A stretch of DNA of 64,000 nt from Gardnerella vaginalis 1500E. GTDB taxonomy: Bacteria > Actinomycetota > Actinomycetes > Actinomycetales > Bifidobacteriaceae. Both the position numbers and the translations under genes were made by a program. Under the pieces are notes generated by a model. That model did not search any database and was not told the origin of the DNA. It saw only the letters and a program-made list of their open reading frames with translations. Below, piece after piece: positions 59,031 through 64,000 of this stretch (the first letter of the stretch is position 1; each line of letters starts with the position of its first letter). The stretch spans positions 142,623 to 206,622 of the forward strand of contig NZ_ADES01000001.1 of assembly GCF_000263595.1 (NCBI RefSeq), written 5' to 3'.

Positions 59031-59495
59031 ATGAACAAAAATGATGATTCCGTTACTTACGCAATGAAGGAAGCGTTGCGGTTGGCGGTCGAAGCGGCTA
59101 AAGCTGGAGAAGTTCCAGTTGGTGCAGTTGTGCTTGATGGTGACGGAAATATTATTGGCCGCGGAGCAAATTTACGTGAGGGAATGCACGATCCTTTAGC
59201 TCATGCGGAAGTGCTCGCTATGAAATCTGCTGCTTCCTCGCGCAAATCTTGGAATTTATCTGACTGCACTTTGGTAGTAACTCTTGAACCTTGCCCTATG
59301 TGCGCTGGAGCAATCTTACAAACTAGACTTCGTCGCGTAATTTTTGGCGCTTGGGATGCAAAGTTGGGTGCGTGTGGATCTGTATGGGATATTTTACGAG
59401 ACCCACACGTGGGATCTTATCCGGAAGTTATTGGTTCGGTTTGTGAATCTGAATGTGCGCAAGTTTTGCGAAACTTTTTTGAAAATCACCGTTAA
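59031..59495 (+). CDS. tadA: tRNA-specific adenosine deaminase
   Basis: TadA makes inosine at the wobble position of tRNA-Arg(ACG). The 154-residue protein has the zinc-deaminase motifs HAEVLAM (His ligand and catalytic Glu) and PCPMCAG (two Cys ligands), and RVIFGAWDAKLGACGS that distinguishes TadA from cytidine deaminases. The gap before it contains the short repeated stretch GTGAGTTGATTGTG. It is essential in most bacteria. Confidence 0.94.
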   Translation: MNKNDDSVTYAMKEALRLAVEAAKAGEVPVGAVVLDGDGNIIGRGANLREGMHDPLAHAEVLAMKSAASSRKSWNLSDCTLVVTLEPCPMCAGAILQTRLRRVIFGAWDAKLGACGSVWDILRDPHVGSYPEVIGSVCESECAQVLRNFFENHR

Positions 59496-59549
59496 AACTG
59501 AATAATTTTTTAATTAGAAACGCCATAAGAAACGCAATTAGAAAATTTT

Positions 59550-59577
59550 TTGACAATCTCCGCGAATTGAGTAATAT
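59550..59577 (+). promoter_or_regulatory. Promoter of the ketopantoate-reductase family gene
   Basis: TTGACA, a 16-base spacer and TAATAT lie about 130 bases before the gene, implying a long leader. Confidence 0.45.
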
Positions 59578-59704
59578 GCTATAAAAACAAAAAGCAAATC
59601 GTTTTTACTTTTGCTTTTGCAATATTTGTAGTCGCTTCGACGTAATTCCTGTAAAACGCATGAATCTCGCCTAAGCACATTTTTATCTAAAAGGAGGTGT
59701 CACT

Positions 59705-60673
59705 ATGAGTGGCATGAAATATGCAATGATCGGTTCTGGAGCTATGGGGTATCGCTATGGCGTTTTGTTGCAGGAAACGGCTGGCATTCATGTTGATTTC
59801 ATTGATGCCTGGGATGAAAATGTGAATAAGGTTCGCGCGCAAGGCGGAGTAATGGTTAGCCGAGACCATGAAAACCGTCATTTGGTGCCTATTAATATGT
59901 ATACGCCTGAAGATTACGACGGTGATCCAGACGTGTGGATTGTGTTTATGAAGCAAATGCAGCTTGCTCAAATGTTGGAGCGTTGCAAGCATTTGTTCAA
60001 AGAGCATCAGGTTGTGTTTGCTGCAATGAACGGTTGGGGTCATTTTGAAAAGCTTCAGCAGTATTTCTCAGATGATCGTATTTACGGCGGTACGGCAATG
60101 ATTGCAACCGTTTTGAATGGTCCGGGTGACGTTGATTTTATTGGTAAAGTTGGCGTTGGCACAATGAATATGTGCGCGTTGAACGAGCAGGTGAGTGATG
60201 TTGAGCTTGCTATGCGAGACGACTTTAAAGCTGCAGGTTTGAACCCTACTATTACGGAAGATTTCAAGGGTACTTGCATGGCGAAGGTGATTTTTAATTC
60301 CGTAATCAACACTTTGTGCACTATGTACCAGATTCAAATGGGCCAGTTTATTTCGTACCCAGGTGCTATGGATATGGCTCGTCAACTTATTAACGAAGCT
60401 TACGACGCGTGCGATCGCGCCGGAATTCGTATGGTAAATACGCGCCAGAAGGAGATGGAAGCTATCGATTACGTAAGTCGCGTGGCAAATCCTTTGCACT
60501 ATCCTTCTATGTACCAAGATATGAGCCGCGGTCGCGAAACGGAAGTCGACTATATCAACGGTTATATTGCGAAACTTGGTCGCGAAAACGATTACGTTTG
60601 CCGCACGCACGAATTCTTAACTCACGGCGTGCACTTGGCGGAGCTTGCGTTCAAACTGCATCATCAGCAGTGA
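59705..60673 (+). CDS. 2-dehydropantoate 2-reductase family protein (PanE/ApbA)
   Basis: The 322-residue protein has an N-terminal NADP-binding fold (GSGAMGYRYG) and the C-terminal helical ApbA domain with KVIFNSVINTLCTM (catalytic Lys region) and a Ser/Glu block near the end. Family members reduce ketopantoate to pantoate for coenzyme A, but many relatives act on other 2-keto acids. No pantothenate genes lie nearby, so I give no gene symbol. AAAGGAGGTG precedes the ATG at 59705, near-perfect complementarity to 16S rRNA, which suggests high translation. Confidence 0.82.
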   Translation: MSGMKYAMIGSGAMGYRYGVLLQETAGIHVDFIDAWDENVNKVRAQGGVMVSRDHENRHLVPINMYTPEDYDGDPDVWIVFMKQMQLAQMLERCKHLFKEHQVVFAAMNGWGHFEKLQQYFSDDRIYGGTAMIATVLNGPGDVDFIGKVGVGTMNMCALNEQVSDVELAMRDDFKAAGLNPTITEDFKGTCMAKVIFNSVINTLCTMYQIQMGQFISYPGAMDMARQLINEAYDACDRAGIRMVNTRQKEMEAIDYVSRVANPLHYPSMYQDMSRGRETEVDYINGYIAKLGRENDYVCRTHEFLTHGVHLAELAFKLHHQQ

Positions 60674-60717
60674 TTTGGAGAGCATTCTAATTCGTGCCAC
60701 GAATGAGAAGGAGGTGC

Positions 60718-60750
60718 GGCTCACGGTTTTTACTGCGGGCCGCTTTTATT
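60718..60750 (+). terminator. Terminator after the ketopantoate-reductase family gene
   Basis: GCGGCTC pairs with GGGCCGC (one G-U) around a T-rich loop, followed by TTTT. Confidence 0.65.
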
Positions 60751-60775
60751 ATATGCGCAAATATATAGTATTCTG

Positions 60776-60796
60776 CTAGAATTTAGAGTCTAAAAT
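60776..60796 (+). promoter_or_regulatory. Extended -10 and overlapping palindrome before the alpha-glucosidase gene
   Basis: TG-C-TAGAAT (60776-60784) is an extended -10. It runs directly into the perfect inverted repeat TTTAGA-G-TCTAAA (60784-60796), which would cover the transcription start. A LacI-type or other sugar regulator could bind there; none is encoded nearby. Confidence 0.45.
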
Positions 60797-60878
60797 TATA
60801 AATACTATTAAACATAAAATTATTCGTAATAGAAAATACGCAATAAAATACTTACTTACGTAAATTAGTGGGGAATGT

Positions 60879-62777
60879 ATGACTACTTTTGACCGAGTAA
60901 ACTTACCAGAATCCGTGCGCACAAACGGCGCTACGCCAAACCCTTGGTGGGCGAATGCAGTTGTGTATCAGATTTATCCGCGAAGCTTCCAAGATACCAA
61001 CGGCGACGGTATTGGTGATTTGAAGGGAATAACTTCGCGCCTTGATTATTTGGCTGATTTAGGCGTTGACGTGCTCTGGCTCAGCCCTGTATACAAGTCT
61101 CCGCAAGACGATAATGGTTACGATATTTCCGACTATCAAGATATTGATCCACTTTTTGGAACTTTGGAAGATATGGACGAACTTTTGGCTGGAGCTCACG
61201 AGCGTGGGCTTAAAGTTGTGATGGATTTAGTAGTAAATCATACTTCCGACGAGCACGCCTGGTTCCAAGCTTCAAGAGATGCTTCTAGCGACTACGCGGA
61301 TTGGTATTGGTGGAGGCCGGCTCGTGAAGGCCATGTGCCAGGAGAGCCTGGCGCGGAGCCAAATAAGTGGGGCTCGTATTTCGGCGGTTCTGCGTGGACT
61401 TACGATCCAAAGCGAGGTGAATACTATCTTCACCAGTATTCTCCAAAGCAGCCAGATTTAAATTGGGAAAATCCTGCGGTTCGCGCTGCAGTGTACAAGA
61501 TGATGAATTGGTGGATGGATCGCGGAATTGACGGCTTCCGCATGGACGTTATTACGCAGATTTCAAAGCATGTTGATTCTGAAGATCGCTTGCCTGGTGA
61601 AGATGGCTGCCAAATTGAAGATTTTCCGGCTGGAGCCGACGGCTATTCATCGCCATTCCCATTCTGCTCGGACGGACCTCGTTTAGACGAGTTCTTGCGC
61701 GAGATGCGTGCAGAAGTTTTCGAAGGGCGCGAAGGTTATCTTACTGTTGGTGAGGCTCCAGGAATTTCTCCGCACCGCAACACATATATTACGGATCCTG
61801 CTCACAGCGAACTCGACATGTTGTTCCTGTTCAATCACGTAGATATTGATTGCGAAAACGGCACGAAGTGGAATCCTGTGCCGCTAAAGTTGACTGATTT
61901 AAAGCGCGTAATGGCTGAGCAGCAGCAAGCTGTAGCGGATGCTGGTTGGGCGAGCCTGTTCTTTAATAATCACGATCAGCCGCGTGCGCTTTCTCGCTGG
62001 GGAAGTGAATCTAGCGATGAGATGCGCGTGCGATCCGCTAAGGCAATTGCAATGCTTCTTCACATGCATCGCGGCACTCCGTACGTGTATCAAGGTGAAG
62101 AAATTGGTATGACTAACGCGCACTTTACTCGTCTTGAGCAGTATCGTGATTTGGAAGCGTTGAACATGTTTAAGCAGCGCGTAGAAGAAGCGCATATTCA
62201 GTCGGCGGAGTCTATGATGGATGCGCTCGCAAAGCGCGGTCGCGATAATTCTCGAACTCCAATGCAGTGGAATGCTTCTAAATACGCGGGATTCATGCCT
62301 TTTAATGTTCCGTCGCTAAACAATGCGGAGCCGTGGATTAGTGTGAATCCTAACTACGTAGACATTAATGCAGCTGAGCAGATGGAAGATTCGGATTCTG
62401 TTTATGCTTTTTACAAGTATTTGATTGCTTTGCGCCATTCTGAGCCGATTGTTTCCACAGGCTCTTGGAATTTGGTTGATGCAGACGACGAGTGTGTGTA
62501 CGCTTTTGTGCGTGAGCTTAAATCCGATTGCGGAACTAAGGAAGATTCTGCGGAATCTAATGCAGAATCTACAGAACGCATGCTCGTAATGGTTAATATG
62601 ACAGAATCAACTGTTCCTATTCCTGCAGAAAGTGCGAAAACGCTGCAAAATCGCCTTTCTAGCAGCTTTACGGAGCATAACGTAATGGTTACAACCTACG
62701 ACGTAAATCATGCGCTTACATCGCTTAAAAATGGTACGCTTTCGCCTTGGGAAGGTATAGCTGTTACTTTGCAATAG
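60879..62777 (+). CDS. Alpha-glucosidase / oligo-1,6-glucosidase (GH13)
   Basis: The 632-residue cytoplasmic enzyme has the four GH13 regions: VVNHTSDEH, GFRMDVI (nucleophile Asp about 222), VGEAP (acid Glu about 291) and NNHDQPR (Asp about 365). The N-terminal WWANAVVYQIYPRSFQDTNGDGIGDL and the QPDLNWENP block are typical of oligo-1,6-glucosidases and alpha-glucosidases. It would split isomaltose-, maltose- or sucrose-type sugars. Trehalulose-type isomerase activity is less likely. The C-terminal beta domain holds a Ser/Glu-rich insertion (about 545-565). It is a single gene. Confidence 0.93.
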   Translation: MTTFDRVNLPESVRTNGATPNPWWANAVVYQIYPRSFQDTNGDGIGDLKGITSRLDYLADLGVDVLWLSPVYKSPQDDNGYDISDYQDIDPLFGTLEDMDELLAGAHERGLKVVMDLVVNHTSDEHAWFQASRDASSDYADWYWWRPAREGHVPGEPGAEPNKWGSYFGGSAWTYDPKRGEYYLHQYSPKQPDLNWENPAVRAAVYKMMNWWMDRGIDGFRMDVITQISKHVDSEDRLPGEDGCQIEDFPAGADGYSSPFPFCSDGPRLDEFLREMRAEVFEGREGYLTVGEAPGISPHRNTYITDPAHSELDMLFLFNHVDIDCENGTKWNPVPLKLTDLKRVMAEQQQAVADAGWASLFFNNHDQPRALSRWGSESSDEMRVRSAKAIAMLLHMHRGTPYVYQGEEIGMTNAHFTRLEQYRDLEALNMFKQRVEEAHIQSAESMMDALAKRGRDNSRTPMQWNASKYAGFMPFNVPSLNNAEPWISVNPNYVDINAAEQMEDSDSVYAFYKYLIALRHSEPIVSTGSWNLVDADDECVYAFVRELKSDCGTKEDSAESNAESTERMLVMVNMTESTVPIPAESAKTLQNRLSSSFTEHNVMVTTYDVNHALTSLKNGTLSPWEGIAVTLQ

Positions 62778-62805
62778 TTAATTTGTGATAATTGTTTCGC
62801 AATAA

Positions 62806-63576
62806 CTACTTTGCAATAGTTTCGTCTACTAATTTTGGCAGAGCTTTCGCAATATCTTCGCGAATAATACGCTCTGCCAAATAATCGTATTGCGTATCTC
62901 CCAGGTTCATTATCGTAATTGGCACTCCTGCGCGAGCAGCTAACGGCACAAGGCTTGCAGCTGGAAATACTTCTAGCGTGGAGCCAATAACCCACAGCTC
63001 GTCCGCTTTAACTATTGCTTGCGCGCTTCTTTCCATAGCGCCTTCGGGAAGTGCTTCTCCAAAATATACAACGTCTGTTTTAATCAGACCATTGCAAGGC
63101 ATATTTCCGCGGTATGGCAGGGCGCGCCTGCAATGCGGATCTGGATGCTCGTCTAAATCTGCCATAATATCGGCAGTTTTATAGCTCGCGTGGCAGCTCA
63201 TGCAGTGCGATGTTCCAATACTTCCGTGCAAATTCACTATGATGTCTGGGTCATTGCCAGCTTTTTCGTGAAGTGCGTCAAAGTTTTGTGTGGCTATAAG
63301 GTCGAGCATTCCTGCCTGCTCGAGTTTTACAAGTGCCTTGTGAGCTGTTCCAGGCTGTGCGTTCCAAACTGGCGACTCTTTTTGCCATCGCCAAGAATAT
63401 ATGCGTTCCTCTTTACTGCTTAAAAATGCGTCTATATCGTAAACACTCATTTGTTCTGGGTGCTTGGTCCATACGCCGTCTGGTCCGCGAAAATCTGGAA
63501 TGCCCGCGCTCGTAGATATTCCCGCGCCTGTTAGCACAACGATATGTCTTTTGCTGTTTGATTGCTTGTTGTTCAT
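62806..63576 (-). CDS. cobB: NAD-dependent protein deacylase, SIR2 family
   Basis: Sirtuins remove acyl groups from protein lysines using NAD+. The 256-residue protein has GAGISTSAGIPDFRG (NAD), TQNFDALHEKAG, the catalytic His in LHGSIG, and four zinc Cys at about 124, 127, 148 and 159. AAAAGGAG precedes the start. It converges on the alpha-glucosidase gene with 28 bases between. It may tune central metabolism, in which acetyl-phosphate is a main intermediate of the bifid shunt. Confidence 0.92.
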   Translation of the reverse strand: MNNKQSNSKRHIVVLTGAGISTSAGIPDFRGPDGVWTKHPEQMSVYDIDAFLSSKEERIYSWRWQKESPVWNAQPGTAHKALVKLEQAGMLDLIATQNFDALHEKAGNDPDIIVNLHGSIGTSHCMSCHASYKTADIMADLDEHPDPHCRRALPYRGNMPCNGLIKTDVVYFGEALPEGAMERSAQAIVKADELWVIGSTLEVFPAASLVPLAARAGVPITIMNLGDTQYDYLAERIIREDIAKALPKLVDETIAK

Positions 63577-64000
63577 TCTTCTTCTCCTTTTATTAATATC
63601 TGTTAATATCCTATTCTTATTTTTCTTCTTCTTTATGCTCTTTACGCTTTTATGTTTTTATGTGCTTCATATTCTTTAATAAATGTTTATTTAATAAGTA
63701 TCCATTTATATATGTATTTCTTATTCCATATATCGCATTCATATATCTTTTTGTTTATGTTTAATCGTATATCTCATACTTTTCTGCTTTTTGTGTATTT
63801 TGGGCGTTGATTTTGTATTGATTGTGTTTTTGTTGTTGTTTTGTTTAAAGCTGGGGGTTGCGACACTCCCGGTTTTGAGGTTTTTGGGGTTATTTTTGGT
63901 TATTTTTTGTTGGTTTTGATTATTGTTTCTGGTTTTGTGTTGGTTCTTGGGTTCTTTTTCGTTGTTTTCGACACTCCGGAGGATGCTAGTATTTCCAACG
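63577..64000. other. T-rich gene-free end of the window with a short repeated motif
   Basis: No gene of any size is supported in these 424 bases. The plus strand is extremely T-rich, first with TATAT and TTTATG runs, then TTTTG/TTGTT runs. Two copies of a GC-rich motif interrupt it: CGACACTCCCGG (63861-63872) and CGACACTCCGG (63969-63979). The last 20 bases have GGAGGATG and may approach the start of a gene beyond the window. Confidence 0.5.

Overview
The window is a stretch of chromosome from a low-to-medium GC member of the Bifidobacteriaceae, most likely Gardnerella. The basis is recognition rather than a search: actinobacterial proteins (FprA, Dcd, PEP carboxylase, a ThrE exporter, HtrA with a Q/N-rich head), AhpCF defence, an LPXTG-type surface lipase, and a sialidase plus sialic acid catabolic cluster built like that of Bifidobacterium breve and Gardnerella.

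Region 1 (1-9.5 kb) is the right-hand part of an atypical type VII-like secretion locus. It holds the C-terminal end of an FtsK/EccC-type ATPase, five unrecognised coiled-coil, membrane or disordered proteins, and a Ycf46-type AAA+ ATPase. These are followed by two small helical proteins, a nuclease toxin of the DNA/RNA non-specific endonuclease type, and a probable immunity gene. The last four genes are arranged like firmicute LXG-toxin operons (partner, partner, toxin, immunity). This is the best candidate for an undescribed system.

Region 2 (9.5-24 kb) carries a ThrE-type exporter on the minus strand, then PEP carboxylase, carbonic anhydrase and a YraQ/TIGR03943 permease pair, CNNM/HlyC, Dps, tRNA-Ile and tRNA-Ala, a P1B metal ATPase with a Cys/Asn-rich insertion, FprA, tRNA-Gly and a small membrane protein. 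PEP carboxylase and carbonic anhydrase are plausibly linked through bicarbonate. Cys/Asn-rich soluble segments recur in three of the membrane proteins.

Region 3 (24-42 kb) carries a cell-wall-anchored lipase, ahpC-ahpF with a possible LysR remnant, and a lone trpB behind a trp attenuator whose leader peptide has two Trp codons. It continues with dcd, a Ca2+-type P-ATPase, an RlmB-type rRNA methyltransferase, a GT-C membrane glycosyltransferase, HtrA, tgt and tRNA-Leu.

Region 4 (42.3-58 kb) is a complete sialic acid and amino-sugar module. It contains a sialidase without signal peptide, a GntR regulator, nagA, nagB, nanA, a four-gene peptide-type ABC transporter with a fused permease/ATPase, nanE, nanK and a DUF4862-like gene. 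Versions of one palindrome, ATCAGAC-GTCTGAT, lie before the sialidase, the binding-protein gene and the DUF4862 gene, which suggests one regulon. Inferred flow: uptake, cleavage by NanA to ManNAc and pyruvate, NanK phosphorylation, NanE epimerisation, then NagA and NagB to fructose-6-phosphate.

Region 5 (58-64 kb) holds an esterase, TadA, a ketopantoate-reductase family protein, a GH13 alpha-glucosidase, a sirtuin and a T-rich gene-free end. No rRNA, CRISPR array, IS element or prophage was seen.
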